Assembly: GCF_026988655.1 (NCBI RefSeq)
Contig: NZ_JALSKT010000043.1
Span: forward strand, 1-50,261
Reading direction: 5' to 3'
Length of the DNA: 50,261 nt
Source of the DNA: Sulfurimonas sp.
GTDB lineage: Bacteria; Campylobacterota; Campylobacteria; Campylobacterales; Sulfurimonadaceae
The position numbers and the translations under genes are program-made. The notes under the pieces were generated by a model, which was not told the origin of the DNA, did no database searches, and was given only the letters and a program-made list of their open reading frames with translations. Position 1 is the first letter of the stretch. Each line of letters begins with the position of its first letter. Of the stretch, positions 8,600 through 19,840 are shown in pieces.

Positions 8600-11188
8600 A
8601 TGCTACAAGCATTCATGGGTAAGGTTTTTGGTACAGCCAATGACCGAGAATTAAAAAAATATGCAAAAAAAGTAAGAAATATAAATGCCTTAGAAAGTAA
8701 ATATGAGGCACTAAGTGATGATGAGCTCAAAGCTGCGTTTGAAGCACTAAAGTTGAGTGTTCAAAATGAAGAAAAAACTCTTGATGATGTTTTGGAGGAT
8801 TCTTTTGCCATCACAAGAGAAGCAGCGAAACGTGTACTCAATATGAGACATTTTGATGTTCAGATTATTGGTGGTATTGTTTTGCATGATGGGCGTATCG
8901 CAGAGATGAAAACCGGTGAGGGTAAAACACTTGTTGCAACGCTAGCTATCACACTCAATGCTATGCAAGGCAAGGGTGTACACCTTGTAACTGTAAATGA
9001 CTATCTTGCTTCTCGAGATGCGAAGGAAATGGGTTCCTTATATAATTTCTTAGGTTATAGTGTTGGTGTTATATTAGAAGATATGCATAACCCAGAAGAA
9101 AAAAGAGCTGCATATAATGCTGATATAACGTATGGAACAAATAATGAATTTGGTTTTGACTTTTTAAGAGATAACATGAGTTATTCAAAAGATCAAATGG
9201 TGCAGCGTGGACATAATTTTGTAATCGTAGATGAAGTGGATTCTATTTTGATTGATGAAGCGCGAACTCCACTTATTATATCTGGTCCGACGAATAGAAA
9301 TATGCAAGATTATCTTAAAGCAAATAAAATTGCTCTGCAACTAGAAAAAGATGTAGATTTTACTGTTGATGAAAAAGATAAGGTAGTTCTTATTACTGAA
9401 GAAGGAATAACTAAAGCAGAAAAACTTTTTGGTGTTGAAAATTTATACTCTCCTGAAAATGCAACACTGCCTCATGCACTTGATCAAGCACTTAAAGCAA
9501 ACCACCTTTTTGAAAAAGATGTGGACTATGTTGTCAATGATGGTGAAGTTGTTATAGTAGATGAATTTACAGGACGCCTTAGTGAGGGAAGAAGATTTTC
9601 AGAAGGCTTACACCAAGCTCTTGAGGCGAAAGAAGCTGTAGAGATAAAAGAAGAAACACAAACTTTAGCAGATATTACATTCCAAAACTATTTTAGAATG
9701 TATGATAAACTAGCTGGTATGACAGGTACAGCCGAAACAGAAGCAACAGAATTTGCTCAAATTTATAATCTTGATGTTGTGTCTATTCCTACAAATATCC
9801 CAATTGCTCGGCAAGATCTCAATGACCTTATCTATAAAACAGAAGAAGAAAAGTTTGCTGCAGTTATAGATACTATCAAAAAGCTTAGTAAGACTGGACA
9901 ACCTATTCTTATAGGTACTGCTTCGATTGAAAAATCAGAAGCACTTCACGAAGTACTGAAAGTAGAAAAAATTCCTCATACTGTTTTAAATGCTAAAAAC
10001 CATGAGCAAGAGGGTGAGATCATTAAAAATGCTGGGGCAAAGGGTGCAGTTACCATTGCTACAAATATGGCAGGGCGTGGTGTTGATATCAAAGTTAGTG
10101 ATGAAGTTAAGGCTTTGGGCGGCTTATATATTATTGGTACAGAAAGACATGAAAACCGACGTATAGACAATCAACTTCGTGGTCGTTCAGGGCGTCAAGG
10201 TGATCCAGGAACTACACAATTTTATCTTTCATTAGAAGATAATTTACTTCGTATTTTTGGAAGTGATAAAATCAAGTCAATCATGGAAAGACTAGGTGTT
10301 GAAGATGGTGAGTATATAGAATCTAAAATGGTCACACGTGCAGTTGAAAAAGCTCAGAAAAAAGTTGAAAATATGCATTATGAAGGTCGTAAGCAAATTG
10401 TTGAATATGATGATGTATCAAATGAACAAAGGAAAATTGTTTATAAATTTAGAAACCAACTTTTAAGTAGTGACTATGACGTCTCCGCTAAAATTGACGA
10501 AATTAGAGCAGAATGGTTACAAAATGTGTTTGAACTAGCTGATATTTTTGCTGGTTCTGCAAGTGAAGATTTCAATTTAACTAAACTTTCAGAACTTATT
10601 AAAGAACAAATCAACTTTGATCTTGATGTTGCAACGCTTAAAAATTTAGAGTATGAAGAACTTTTCGAAAAAGTACTCACTCTATTGAAGACATCTTATG
10701 ATGAGAAAATGAGTGTATTAGATGAAGAAACAAGACAAGATATTGAAAAAGAGTTCTATCTAAAAGAGTTGGATAATGCATGGAGAGAACACCTTTATTC
10801 GATGGATAATATGAAAACTGGTATTCGTTTACGTGCATATAACCAAAAAGACCCTTTAGTTGAATATAAAAAAGAGAGTTTTAATCTCTTTGGTGAACTT
10901 ATTAATGACATTAAATTTAATACTATACGTACACTTCATATTATACAATTTAGAGTCGAAAATGCTGAAGAAGAAGCAGCGAAACTAACAAAAAAACTTG
11001 AAGAAGAGAAAAGAGCACAAGCAGAACTTTTACGACTCAATCATCATGATAATGTAGATATAGATGCCGAGGGTGAAACTATGACAAAAAAAGTATCAAG
11101 AAATGATCCTTGCCCTTGCGGTAGTGGAAAAAAATACAAACAATGCTGTGGTAAAAGTGGACCAAAAAAAGGTGTATTTGCTTCTTGA
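8600..11188 (+). CDS. secA: Preprotein translocase ATPase SecA
   Basis: SecA drives protein export through SecYEG. I place the start at ATG 8600 (862 residues, [12 protein letters not shown]...) rather than at the in-frame ATG at 8564. SecA proteins begin here and AAGG stands just upstream, while the earlier ATG lacks a ribosome binding site. Visible parts are Walker A (GEGKT, about 106-110), the DEAD-type box ([14 protein letters not shown], about 210), the helicase C-terminal motor with [13 protein letters not shown], and the zinc-binding tail [13 protein letters not shown] (about 837-850) that contacts SecB or lipids. The stop overlaps the next gene by four bases. Confidence 0.97.
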   Translation: MLQAFMGKVFGTANDRELKKYAKKVRNINALESKYEALSDDELKAAFEALKLSVQNEEKTLDDVLEDSFAITREAAKRVLNMRHFDVQIIGGIVLHDGRIAEMKTGEGKTLVATLAITLNAMQGKGVHLVTVNDYLASRDAKEMGSLYNFLGYSVGVILEDMHNPEEKRAAYNADITYGTNNEFGFDFLRDNMSYSKDQMVQRGHNFVIVDEVDSILIDEARTPLIISGPTNRNMQDYLKANKIALQLEKDVDFTVDEKDKVVLITEEGITKAEKLFGVENLYSPENATLPHALDQALKANHLFEKDVDYVVNDGEVVIVDEFTGRLSEGRRFSEGLHQALEAKEAVEIKEETQTLADITFQNYFRMYDKLAGMTGTAETEATEFAQIYNLDVVSIPTNIPIARQDLNDLIYKTEEEKFAAVIDTIKKLSKTGQPILIGTASIEKSEALHEVLKVEKIPHTVLNAKNHEQEGEIIKNAGAKGAVTIATNMAGRGVDIKVSDEVKALGGLYIIGTERHENRRIDNQLRGRSGRQGDPGTTQFYLSLEDNLLRIFGSDKIKSIMERLGVEDGEYIESKMVTRAVEKAQKKVENMHYEGRKQIVEYDDVSNEQRKIVYKFRNQLLSSDYDVSAKIDEIRAEWLQNVFELADIFAGSASEDFNLTKLSELIKEQINFDLDVATLKNLEYEELFEKVLTLLKTSYDEKMSVLDEETRQDIEKEFYLKELDNAWREHLYSMDNMKTGIRLRAYNQKDPLVEYKKESFNLFGELINDIKFNTIRTLHIIQFRVENAEEEAAKLTKKLEEEKRAQAELLRLNHHDNVDIDAEGETMTKKVSRNDPCPCGSGKKYKQCCGKSGPKKGVFAS

Positions 11189-12387
11189 AAAAGTCAATAG
11201 TTCTTTATCTTGTCAAACGTTTTTTACGATTTGACAAAGATCAGCCTTTTATATTTATATCTGCACTCCTCGCCTTTTTAGGTATTTCGCTGGGTGTAAT
11301 GGTACTTCTTATCGCGATGGCTCTTATGAATGGTTTTGATAAAGAGTTTAAGAAAAAACTCACTATTATGAATTATCCTCTTACTATTCTTCCAAAATTT
11401 TATGGCGCTGTTAATGAAAACTTGCTAATAGATTTGGAAGAAAAATTTCCAAAATTGAAGTTTAGTCCTTTTGTTCAGTCCTCTGTTATGGCTAGAAGTG
11501 GTACAGAACTTGAGGGTGGATACCTTTTTGGTGTGAATTTTCAAGATGAAAAAAATGTTAATTCTGTTTTGAAAAAAGCTATAGAAAATCATACATTTAA
11601 AAAGTTTGATGTACTTATTGGAAAAAATTTAAAAGAAGAATTTGATTTAAACCTTGATGACAAGCTAATGTATATTTTTACTAATGTTGAACCAGGTGGA
11701 TTTTCTGTTACACCAAAAATCAAACGCTTTAAAGTAAGATCATATTTTGATTCAGGTCTTTCTGCGTATGATAAGGCATATTCATATACTACCTTAGCTT
11801 CTTTACAAACCATATTACATATGTCTAGCAATGAATATAATGGTATTCATATCTACTCAAATACCCCTAGAGAAGATATCTTAAAAATTAAAAAAGAGTT
11901 GCCAATCAGCGTAACGATACGAGGATGGTGGGAAGATAATTTAAATTTCTTTGCTGCTCTTGAAATGGAAAAAACATCTCTTTTTATCGTTCTTATGTTG
12001 ATTATTCTTATTGCTGCTATAAATATCATCTCGTCACTTTTAATGACTGTGATGAATAGAAGAGGGGAAATTGCACTCCTTCTTTCACTTGGAGCTACTA
12101 CGGTCGAGATTAAGAAAGTGTTTTTATATCTTGGTGTTGTTATTGGTATTACTGGAATAGTTGCTGGAGCTGTTTTAGGTTTAAGTGGCATTTGGATTTT
12201 AGGGACTTTTGATATTGTATCTTTACCTAAGGATGTTTATCCTACATCCACATTACCACTTGACTTAAGCTTACAAGATTTTGTTTTAATCCTTAGTGGT
12301 GCTTTTGTTATTGTAGTGGCATCTTCTTATTATCCTGCAAAAAAAGCCAGTGAAGTAGATATCTTAACAGTTCTTAGAAATGAATAA
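11185..12387 (+). CDS. Lipoprotein-releasing ABC transporter permease (LolC/LolE family)
   Basis: This permease would extract lipoproteins from the inner membrane and hand them to LolA. The 400-residue protein has one N-terminal membrane segment (about 23-48), a large periplasmic domain, and three C-terminal segments (about 262-290, 307-335, 365-390). This is the MacB/FtsX fold, with the family-typical LLSLGAT and [12 protein letters not shown]. The start is TTG overlapping the secA stop, so it is co-translated with secA. No LolD ATPase is nearby. LolC and LolE cannot be told apart by eye, and a single LolF-type permease is possible. Confidence 0.85.
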   Translation: MKKSIVLYLVKRFLRFDKDQPFIFISALLAFLGISLGVMVLLIAMALMNGFDKEFKKKLTIMNYPLTILPKFYGAVNENLLIDLEEKFPKLKFSPFVQSSVMARSGTELEGGYLFGVNFQDEKNVNSVLKKAIENHTFKKFDVLIGKNLKEEFDLNLDDKLMYIFTNVEPGGFSVTPKIKRFKVRSYFDSGLSAYDKAYSYTTLASLQTILHMSSNEYNGIHIYSNTPREDILKIKKELPISVTIRGWWEDNLNFFAALEMEKTSLFIVLMLIILIAAINIISSLLMTVMNRRGEIALLLSLGATTVEIKKVFLYLGVVIGITGIVAGAVLGLSGIWILGTFDIVSLPKDVYPTSTLPLDLSLQDFVLILSGAFVIVVASSYYPAKKASEVDILTVLRNE

Positions 12388-12398
12388 GGTAGTGAATT

Positions 12399-15300
12399 TT
12401 ATCTACTTGTATTGATATCATTTACAGCTTTTTGTATAAGCTTGTAAGGCAAGGTTAGTGTGCGCTTAATGATATTAAGTGGTGCAACAACTATATCTTG
12501 TGCAACCTGCGTTTGAATTTTTGGATCTGTCAATTTTCCACTAACACCCAGTGTTGTTGCAATACTTTTTCCATCAAATATAATATATCCAACAAGTGGC
12601 ACTTTAGAAATATTGCTTCCTAAATCTGTTTTTAAATTCATTGTTAAATCAATTTTATCATGTTCAATGTCAGCTTTACCTTTTCCAAGAATTGTTAATT
12701 CATTAGAAGCTAAATATAAATCTGATATATTAAAAACACTATCTTTGTAATGAAACTTCATGTAGCCATTATTTATTTTAAGTCCATTTTTATTATATCC
12801 AGGTAGAGAAAAAGTTACTAGTGAAGGAATTGTATTTACAAAAGCAAGTATATTATTTAAGATTTTATAGTCTATCATTGTTGTATTTTTAATGTAGAAT
12901 ACACCATCATAATCAGAGAGCATCCCATTTATTGAAAAATCTAAACGACCACCTTTAAATTTAGAAAGTGAAGAAATATTTTGCATATATTTGTCATTAA
13001 AATTTTTTCCATAAAGATGAAAGTTGTTTTTTTCAAGTCTGAATCCTGCATCTCCTTGTTTGTAACGTAATTGTGCAGTTAAAATGTTTTTTGAATACTG
13101 AAGGTATATTTTATCAGAAATTGCCCTTCGATCTTTACTTAAGTAGATATAAGAGTTTGTGGCATTTAAAAATAGATCTTGATTTTGTTTTTCTTTGGAA
13201 TTTATAGCTTCTAAATCATTTACAAGATGAATAATTGCAGGAAGATTGATACCTATGTTTTTAGTGCTGATTTTCACTTTATCACTGATTTTTACTTTAA
13301 TTTTTTTATTTACATCAAAATAAATTTTTAAATCTTTTCTGATTTTACCTGAAGCTTTATATTGTTTCACAGGCTTATTGTTATTAAATATTAAAGCATA
13401 AGGATATATTACCTTAGCATCAAAGTATGTTTCATATTCATCACTTTTTTTATGTAGACTTACTTGACCATTTGTTAATTTTAAATTTTTTAGTAATTGT
13501 GAATCTTTTGCTATTCTCTCAAGTGAGTGTAAGTTTAGTTTCCATAATGTATCATCAGAATAGAACTCTGCATTGAGTTCATTTGATTTTATTTGAATAT
13601 GATTTTCTTTGATTTTTGCTTGGAGTAATATTTTATTGTTATTATAAAGTACTGAACTTGTTTTTGGATTTTTTAAAACAAAGTTATTTAAACTCAAATG
13701 TATATTACCAATATTGTAGTTATATTTAGCGTAAATTTTTGTACTGATAAAGTCACCAACTTCAACAACAGTATGTTTTAATTTAATACTAGAGTTGTTA
13801 ATGATAGCTTTAGCATTCTTAACTCTGTAAGGAGAACCATTCACGCTAAGATAAATATCATTAAGTGAGTCGATTGTTAAAACTTTATTGTATTTTATTT
13901 TAAAAGGCATATTTGTTTCATTTAAGACAATACCAGCATAATTAAATTCAAGTAAATCTAAATCAAATTCGGCTTTTGTAGTGTTTATATCAACAATTCC
14001 ACCAATGTATCCCTTGGCAATATCATTGAGTGTAAACATAGTTGATGGAATATTTACTAATAATGTATGTATATTAAAAGGTAAAGAGAGTGGGGCAAAG
14101 CTAATGTTTTGATCAAGATATGTCCATCTTGAAGCATCAATGTTTAGTATACTATTATTAGTATCTATATTGTAAACTACATGGAGTGGTTTAGAATTAT
14201 TTGAAAGTTTAACTCCGCTAGTATTAATGTCACTAAGCATAAAATCTATAAAACCATTATTTTGTTTTGCATCGTAAATCAAACTTGCATTTGTTTCTAA
14301 AATATTTTGATATTTGATAAACATATTGTTTGTCATTATCAGAGTGTTATTAAGATGAACTTTTGCGTCATATGCTTGTAAATGTAAACCCATAAAATCA
14401 AAAGAAGAATTATCAGTAATAAAATCACCCACAACATCAGTGTCTATAGTTTGCAAGTCAATCTTTAAGTGTAAATTTGTATCTATTTTGCCTTTCGTTT
14501 GTTTAAAAGGAAGATTGATTTTATATGCTTTTAGTATAGATAAAATAGCATCATTAAGCATACCATCTAGCATGAGGTATAAATCTAATGTTTCATGTTT
14601 GTGTGTAAAATCAATTTTTAGCCAACTCTCTTTTAGAAACGTATTGTACGAATAGGCTTCTATAGGTCTTATAAATAATGCACCGTGCTTAAACTCTAAA
14701 ATTGTTTTTTTTGATATGACAGGTTCTAAGTTAGGGTTGTATTTATAAGCTAAACTATTGGCTGTAGCAGTGAGATACATTTGCTTATAAGCATTTTTTA
14801 GATTAGTGTAATCAATCACTCCATAAAAGTTTTCTATATTTAAATTTTTTACTGCTATGGCATCATGAACCCAATACATAAGATGTTTATCAAATGGAAT
14901 TTTCTTAATTATATGTTTTATATTTTTTATGGAACTATGGCTTTTAACGCCATATCTAAGCTTTTTTGAATCAGCGACTGCAAACGCAGTAATGTTAGCA
15001 TCATTGTTTATGATGGCATTGAGTTTTATATATTGTGTATTATTTACTGCGTTTAGAATTATATCACCACTTAGTTTTACTGTATTGTTTTGGTCATGTA
15101 AATTGTTTATATGGATTAAGAGCATATCTTTTAAAATAAAGATATTGGATTGAAGGTCATAATTCTTATATTTTAGATTTAGAGAGCTGTTTTTTTTATC
15201 AGAGTAAAAAAACACTGCGTTTAGAGTTGGAGTAGATATTTTTTTTACAGATATTTCTTTGATTACGCTTTTTGTTTTAGATAAGAGTTTAATATATTTA

Positions 15301-15563
15301 TTAATATCTTCTTGATTGAAAGTACTTTTTTTCTTTTTTTTAGATGTAACAAGAAGAATTTCTTCAGATGATATGATAAGACCATTATTCCATTGAATAT
15401 ATGTTTTTTTAATGTAAATATTTGAAAAATGCAAATTATCAAGATATAATCCATTTTGAAGAACAACAAAAGTTACTATAAAAAAGAGAAATATGAAAGA
15501 GAAAAAACTGATTATTATAAAATATGTTTTTGAAATAATATTAATAATGATGTTATCAGTCAT
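12399..15563 (-). CDS. Large AsmA-like / YhdP-type envelope protein
   Basis: A 1054-residue protein with one N-terminal membrane anchor (about 12-36) and then a long beta-rich periplasmic region, full of Asn, Ile and Lys, that ends in an AsmA-like C-terminal domain (LGSNISKVPLVGYIIFDGKS...LGVSGKLTDPKIQTQ). This is the layout of YhdP/TamB/AsmA proteins, which are thought to bridge the envelope and move phospholipids to the outer membrane. The TTAGGTAAT before the ATG is a good ribosome binding site. Its first 71 bases overlap, on the opposite strand, the start of mltG, so each gene's membrane anchor is encoded opposite the other's. Family call good, individual name uncertain. Confidence 0.75.
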   Translation of the reverse strand: MTDNIIINIISKTYFIIISFFSFIFLFFIVTFVVLQNGLYLDNLHFSNIYIKKTYIQWNNGLIISSEEILLVTSKKKKKSTFNQEDINKYIKLLSKTKSVIKEISVKKISTPTLNAVFFYSDKKNSSLNLKYKNYDLQSNIFILKDMLLIHINNLHDQNNTVKLSGDIILNAVNNTQYIKLNAIINNDANITAFAVADSKKLRYGVKSHSSIKNIKHIIKKIPFDKHLMYWVHDAIAVKNLNIENFYGVIDYTNLKNAYKQMYLTATANSLAYKYNPNLEPVISKKTILEFKHGALFIRPIEAYSYNTFLKESWLKIDFTHKHETLDLYLMLDGMLNDAILSILKAYKINLPFKQTKGKIDTNLHLKIDLQTIDTDVVGDFITDNSSFDFMGLHLQAYDAKVHLNNTLIMTNNMFIKYQNILETNASLIYDAKQNNGFIDFMLSDINTSGVKLSNNSKPLHVVYNIDTNNSILNIDASRWTYLDQNISFAPLSLPFNIHTLLVNIPSTMFTLNDIAKGYIGGIVDINTTKAEFDLDLLEFNYAGIVLNETNMPFKIKYNKVLTIDSLNDIYLSVNGSPYRVKNAKAIINNSSIKLKHTVVEVGDFISTKIYAKYNYNIGNIHLSLNNFVLKNPKTSSVLYNNNKILLQAKIKENHIQIKSNELNAEFYSDDTLWKLNLHSLERIAKDSQLLKNLKLTNGQVSLHKKSDEYETYFDAKVIYPYALIFNNNKPVKQYKASGKIRKDLKIYFDVNKKIKVKISDKVKISTKNIGINLPAIIHLVNDLEAINSKEKQNQDLFLNATNSYIYLSKDRRAISDKIYLQYSKNILTAQLRYKQGDAGFRLEKNNFHLYGKNFNDKYMQNISSLSKFKGGRLDFSINGMLSDYDGVFYIKNTTMIDYKILNNILAFVNTIPSLVTFSLPGYNKNGLKINNGYMKFHYKDSVFNISDLYLASNELTILGKGKADIEHDKIDLTMNLKTDLGSNISKVPLVGYIIFDGKSIATTLGVSGKLTDPKIQTQVAQDIVVAPLNIIKRTLTLPYKLIQKAVNDINTSR
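15445..15450 (+). promoter_or_regulatory. Possible -10 box of mltG inside the divergent gene
   Basis: TATAAT lies 43 bases before the mltG ATG, within the 5' part of the AsmA-like coding region on the other strand. It is the only good -10 match close to mltG. Confidence 0.35.
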
Positions 15564-16437
15564 GTATTACCTAAATAAGCCTATTGTAACCCCCCAAGTC
15601 ATATATATACCAAAAGGTTCGATAAACAAAATTATAGCACAATTGCAAAAAAATAACTTAAATGTGTGTAAATTAGATGCAATACTTTTACGTTTCATCG
15701 GTTCTCCGCAAAGTGGTTGGATAGACTTAAAATCTACACACAGTACTAAGGCAGATTTTTTGTATAATCTTACTACTTCTAAAGCTGCTCTACAAAATGT
15801 AACACTTATACCAGGAGAGACAACTTATGTGTTTTTATCAGAACTAGCAAAAGAGCTTGGACTTGATGCAGAAAAACTAAGGCAAGAGTTCAAAAATCTC
15901 TCTCCCATCCCAGAGGGCGCCCTTGTTCCCAATACATATAAATTACCAAAAGGTCTAAGTGAACAAAAAGTGATACAAATCCTTCTCAAGATATCCGATA
16001 GGAAAATGCGAGAAATTTCCAAAAAAATATTTGGTACATATAATCAAAAAAAATGGTTTCAATATGTAGCAATTGCTTCAATTATTCAAAAAGAATCTGC
16101 AAATAATGAAGAAATGCCTATTGTTAGTTCTGTAATCTATAATCGAATTAGAAAGAAAATGAAGCTTCAGATGGATGGAACACTTAATTATGGAAAATAT
16201 TCACATGTAAAGGTTACTCCTAAGCGTATAAGGGAGGATAAGAGCATTTACAATACATATAAAATGAGTGGAATACCACCTGTTCCAGTCTGTAATGTTA
16301 GTATAGAGGCTATACAATCAGCTATATTTCCTAAAAAAACAAATTATTTATATTTTATGAAATCAAAAAAAGGGACACATGATTTCACATGTAACTATTC
16401 TACACATTTACGCAATATAAAGCATGCTACAAAATGA
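15493..16437 (+). CDS. mltG: Endolytic murein transglycosylase MltG
   Basis: MltG cuts nascent glycan strands and so ends peptidoglycan chain growth at the inner membrane. The 314-residue protein has an N-terminal anchor (about 7-27), then the YceG-like domain with IPEGALVPNTYKLPKG, the catalytic-region motif ASIIQKES, and MKLQMDGTLNYG plus KMSGIPPVPVCN, all family hallmarks. The Glu of the QKES segment is the likely catalytic acid. Only a weak AGAGAA precedes the ATG, but a later start would remove the anchor. It overlaps the divergent AsmA-like gene by 71 bases. Confidence 0.9.
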   Translation: MKEKKLIIIKYVFEIILIMMLSVMYYLNKPIVTPQVIYIPKGSINKIIAQLQKNNLNVCKLDAILLRFIGSPQSGWIDLKSTHSTKADFLYNLTTSKAALQNVTLIPGETTYVFLSELAKELGLDAEKLRQEFKNLSPIPEGALVPNTYKLPKGLSEQKVIQILLKISDRKMREISKKIFGTYNQKKWFQYVAIASIIQKESANNEEMPIVSSVIYNRIRKKMKLQMDGTLNYGKYSHVKVTPKRIREDKSIYNTYKMSGIPPVPVCNVSIEAIQSAIFPKKTNYLYFMKSKKGTHDFTCNYSTHLRNIKHATK

Positions 16438-16560
16438 AACATATCCTAAATAAGCGAGAATGTTTTTGCAAGCTAAGCAAATATTGCCTATCTTAATGCT
16501 AGTATTTTAGTTGTAAAATCCAATTAAGCTTTGGATGCAAACTAATCACAAGGACAATAT

Positions 16561-18735
16561 ATGTCAAAAATCATTTGGTCAAAAATTGATGAAGCTCCGG
16601 CTTTAGCAACTTATTCATTATTACCAATAGTACAAAAATTTTGTACTGCTGGTGGCGTAGAAGTAGAAGAGAAAGATATCTCTTTAGCAGGGAGAGTTCT
16701 TGCAACAATGGGTCTTGCAGAAGACGAACTTGCTAAACTTGGTGAGCTTGTACTTAAGCCTGAGGCAAATATTATCAAGCTTCCTAACATATCAGCTTCT
16801 GTGGGACAACTCAAAGAGTGTATCGCAGAACTTCAAAGTCAAGGTTTTGATATTCCTGATTATCCTGAAAATCCAGCAAATGACGATGAAAAAGCTACAC
16901 AAGCTAAATATAGTACATGTTTAGGTTCTGCGGTTAATCCTGTCCTTCGTGAAGGTAACTCTGATAGACGTGCTGCAAAAGCTGTTAAAAAGTTTGCTCA
17001 AAAACATCCACATAAACTAAAACCATTTCCAGAAAATCCTAAATCATATGTAGCGCATATGAATGGTGATGGAGATTTTTATGGTAATGAGAAATCAGTT
17101 ACTATGGATAAAGCTCAAAAAGTAACAATTGCTTTAAATGGTAAAGAATTAAAAACAATTGATGCACTTGATAAAGAAGTTCTTGATGGTACGTTTATGT
17201 CGGTTGCTAAATTAAAATCATTTATCGCTAAAAGTATAGAAAACGCTAAGAAAAATGGTGTTTTATGGTCTATCCACTTGAAAGCAACTATGATGAAAAT
17301 CTCTGACCCTATTATGTTTGGTCATGCATTTACAGTGTTTTTTCAAGAAGTCTTTGACAAATACGCAGATGTTTTTGCAGAACTTAATGTTAACCCTAAT
17401 CAAGGTATGTCTGACTTAGAGAAAAAAATAGCTGGTCATCCAAAAGAAGCTGAAATAAAAGCTGCTTTCCAAGCTGTTGTTGATTCTGATAACCCAGAAA
17501 TAGCAATGGTTGATTCTGATAAAGGAACAACGAACTTCAATGCATCAAATGATGTAATTATTGATGCTTCTATGCCTGTTGTTGTACGTGAAGGTGGGAA
17601 ACAGTGGAACCGTAAAGGTGATGCTGTAGAGTGTGTTGCTGTTATCCCTGATAGTACATATGCAATGTTTCATGCTGAAATGGTAGCTGACTGTGTTAAA
17701 AATGGTCAATATGATGTTAGCACAATGGGTTCAATGGCTAATGTTGGTCTTATGGCTCAAAAAGCTGAAGAGTATGGTTCTCATCCTACAACATTTGAAT
17801 TAGCAGAAGCTGGAAAAGTTACTGTAACAGCTGAAGATGGCACTGAACTTATGGCATTTGATTGTGAAGCAGGTGATATATGGAGAATGTCTCGTGCAAA
17901 AGATATTCCAATCAAAGACTGGGTTCGTTTAGCAGTTGAGCGTGGTCAAATCGAAAAAGTACCTGTAATATTTTGGTTAGATGAAAATAGAGCTCATGAT
18001 GCAGAGATGATTAAAAAAGTAAATACTTATTTGGCTGATCACGATACAACTGGATTAGATATCCAAATAATGGATGTAACTAGTGCAACTCGTTTTACAA
18101 ATGAGCGCATTCGTAAAGGTGAAAACACTATTGCAGTTACAGGAAATGTTTTACGTGACCACTTAACAGATATGTACCCAATCTTAGAGCTTGGAACATC
18201 TGCGAAAATGCTTTCTATCGTTCCTTTATTAGCTGGTGGTGGTTTATATGAAACTGGTGCTGGTGGATCTGCTCCAAAACATGTTGATCAGTTCTTAAAA
18301 GAGGGTCATCTTCGTTGGGACTCTTTAGGTGAATTTTTAGCGCTAGCTGAGTCATTACGTTTCTTAGGTCGCAAACATTCTGATGCAAAATTGACTGCTC
18401 TTACTGCTGCACTTGATGCTGCAAATGAAGGATACCTTGATAACTCTAAAGAACCAGGTAGAAAAGTTGGACAACCAGACAACAAAGCTTCTCATTTTTA
18501 TGTAGCTCAGTATTGGGCAAAAGCACTTGCAGAGGGTGATAATGCAGAATTAGCTGCTAAATTTGCTCCTGTTGCTGCTGCTTTAGTAGAAAATGAAGAT
18601 AAAATTATAGAAGAATTACTTTCAGTAGAAGGTAATCCTCAAGATATTGGTGGGTATTACCATCCAGATGATGCAAAAGCAGAAAAAGCTATGCGTCCTT
18701 CTGCAACATTAAACGCAATTATTGACGCTATATAA
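16561..18735 (+). CDS. icd: NADP-dependent isocitrate dehydrogenase, monomeric type
   Basis: This enzyme interconverts isocitrate and 2-oxoglutarate plus CO2. In the reductive TCA cycle it works in the carboxylating direction. At 724 residues it is the large monomeric class (IDH-II), not the dimeric 400-residue Icd of enterics. Family hallmarks include YSTCLGSAVNPVLREGNSDRRA (about 117-138), SIHLKATMMKISDPIMFGHA and the C-terminal DIGGYYHPDDAKAEKAMRPS. ACAAGGACA is a clear ribosome binding site. It leads a run of central-carbon genes on the same strand, separated from mdh by 145 bases with hairpins. Confidence 0.96.
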   Translation: MSKIIWSKIDEAPALATYSLLPIVQKFCTAGGVEVEEKDISLAGRVLATMGLAEDELAKLGELVLKPEANIIKLPNISASVGQLKECIAELQSQGFDIPDYPENPANDDEKATQAKYSTCLGSAVNPVLREGNSDRRAAKAVKKFAQKHPHKLKPFPENPKSYVAHMNGDGDFYGNEKSVTMDKAQKVTIALNGKELKTIDALDKEVLDGTFMSVAKLKSFIAKSIENAKKNGVLWSIHLKATMMKISDPIMFGHAFTVFFQEVFDKYADVFAELNVNPNQGMSDLEKKIAGHPKEAEIKAAFQAVVDSDNPEIAMVDSDKGTTNFNASNDVIIDASMPVVVREGGKQWNRKGDAVECVAVIPDSTYAMFHAEMVADCVKNGQYDVSTMGSMANVGLMAQKAEEYGSHPTTFELAEAGKVTVTAEDGTELMAFDCEAGDIWRMSRAKDIPIKDWVRLAVERGQIEKVPVIFWLDENRAHDAEMIKKVNTYLADHDTTGLDIQIMDVTSATRFTNERIRKGENTIAVTGNVLRDHLTDMYPILELGTSAKMLSIVPLLAGGGLYETGAGGSAPKHVDQFLKEGHLRWDSLGEFLALAESLRFLGRKHSDAKLTALTAALDAANEGYLDNSKEPGRKVGQPDNKASHFYVAQYWAKALAEGDNAELAAKFAPVAAALVENEDKIIEELLSVEGNPQDIGGYYHPDDAKAEKAMRPSATLNAIIDAI

Positions 18736-18750
18736 TCAATAGTTCTGTTG

Positions 18751-18778
18751 TACTATATGCGAATTGTCGCATGTAGTA
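18751..18778 (+). terminator. Hairpin downstream of icd
   Basis: TACTATATGCGA pairs with TCGCATGTAGTA (12 bp, one G-T pair) around an ATTG loop, followed by TTGTTAATTT. It probably separates icd from mdh. A second imperfect hairpin (CTTAA 18802-18806 with TTAAG 18831-18835, inner TATGTG/CACATA) follows and could belong to the mdh leader. Confidence 0.5.
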
Positions 18779-18880
18779 TTGTTAATTTGGCATTGAGTAT
18801 ACTTAAGTGTTATGTGTTAGCACATATTGTTTAAGTGTATTTCATATAAATGCCATAGTATTTAATATTAAGGAGCATAA

Positions 18881-19837
18881 ATGAGTCAAGGAAAAAGAGT
18901 AGGAATTATTGGTGCTGGTAATGTTGGTGCAACTGTAGCATATTCATTAGCAATGTTAGGTTCTTGTCATGAGATAATTCTTCGTGACAATAAAATAGAT
19001 GTAGCAAAAGGTAAGGCTCTAGATATGTCTCAAGCAGCTTCAGCTGTAAGAAGTCATACAGTTGTAAGTGTTGCAGAAGATATGTCAGATTTAGTTGATT
19101 GTGATGTTGTTGTTATAACTGCGGGAAGTCCTAGATTACCTGGAATGAGTCGTGATGATTTATTGATGATTAATGCAAATATTACCAAAGAAGTAGTACA
19201 GGGCGTTGCTAAGTATTCTCCTCAAGCAATTATTATTATGGTTTCTAATCCACTAGATGCTATGACATATGTAGCACTTAAAGAGAGTGGATTTGATAGA
19301 AGTAGAGTTATCGGGATGGCAGGTATACTTGATAGTTCTCGTATGGCTGCGTTTATTCAGGAAAAACTTGGCTATGGTGGTGGTCAAATCCGTGCTTCAG
19401 TTATGGGTGGACATGGAGACGATATGGTTCCATTACCGAGATACTCAACTGTTGCTGGTGTACCATTAAATGATGTATTAACTCAAGATGAGATTGATGA
19501 AATTGTTGATCGTACTCGTCATGGTGGTGCTGAGATTGTAGGTTATTTAAAAACTGGTTCAGCGTACTATGCTCCAGCAAAATCTGCTGCTATTATGGTA
19601 GATGCTATATTGAAAGACACGAAACAAATTCACCCATGTGCGGTATTCTTAGAAGGTGAGTATGGTTACGAAGATGTAGTATCTGGAGTTCCTGTTATGC
19701 TAGGTGCAAAAGGTGCAGAAAAAATCATTGAAGTAACACTAAATGAAAAAGAAGAGGCTATGTTTAAAAAATCATGTGACTCTGTTGGTGACTTGATTCA
19801 AACACTTAATGAAAATAAATTTTTTGAAGGAAACTAA
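18881..19837 (+). CDS. mdh: Malate dehydrogenase (NAD, LDH-like class)
   Basis: The enzyme interconverts malate and oxaloacetate. The 318-residue protein opens with a Rossmann GAGNVGA motif (about 11-17). Further on it has the substrate loop RLPGMSRDD, whose Arg favours malate over lactate, the [10 protein letters not shown] segment, and the catalytic His in [18 protein letters not shown] precedes the ATG. fumC begins four bases after its stop, so the two form an operon for consecutive steps from oxaloacetate to fumarate in the reductive direction. Confidence 0.95.
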   Translation: MSQGKRVGIIGAGNVGATVAYSLAMLGSCHEIILRDNKIDVAKGKALDMSQAASAVRSHTVVSVAEDMSDLVDCDVVVITAGSPRLPGMSRDDLLMINANITKEVVQGVAKYSPQAIIIMVSNPLDAMTYVALKESGFDRSRVIGMAGILDSSRMAAFIQEKLGYGGGQIRASVMGGHGDDMVPLPRYSTVAGVPLNDVLTQDEIDEIVDRTRHGGAEIVGYLKTGSAYYAPAKSAAIMVDAILKDTKQIHPCAVFLEGEYGYEDVVSGVPVMLGAKGAEKIIEVTLNEKEEAMFKKSCDSVGDLIQTLNENKFFEGN

Positions 19838-19840
19838 AAT

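Noticed and set aside
14440-15153. Two plus-strand frames inside the AsmA-like gene
   Set aside because: No ribosome binding sites and hydrophobic nonsense translations; produced by the AT-rich antisense of a real gene.
18799-18840. Attenuator or riboswitch in the mdh leader
   Set aside because: The hairpin is short and imperfect, with no alternative fold or known ligand motif visible.
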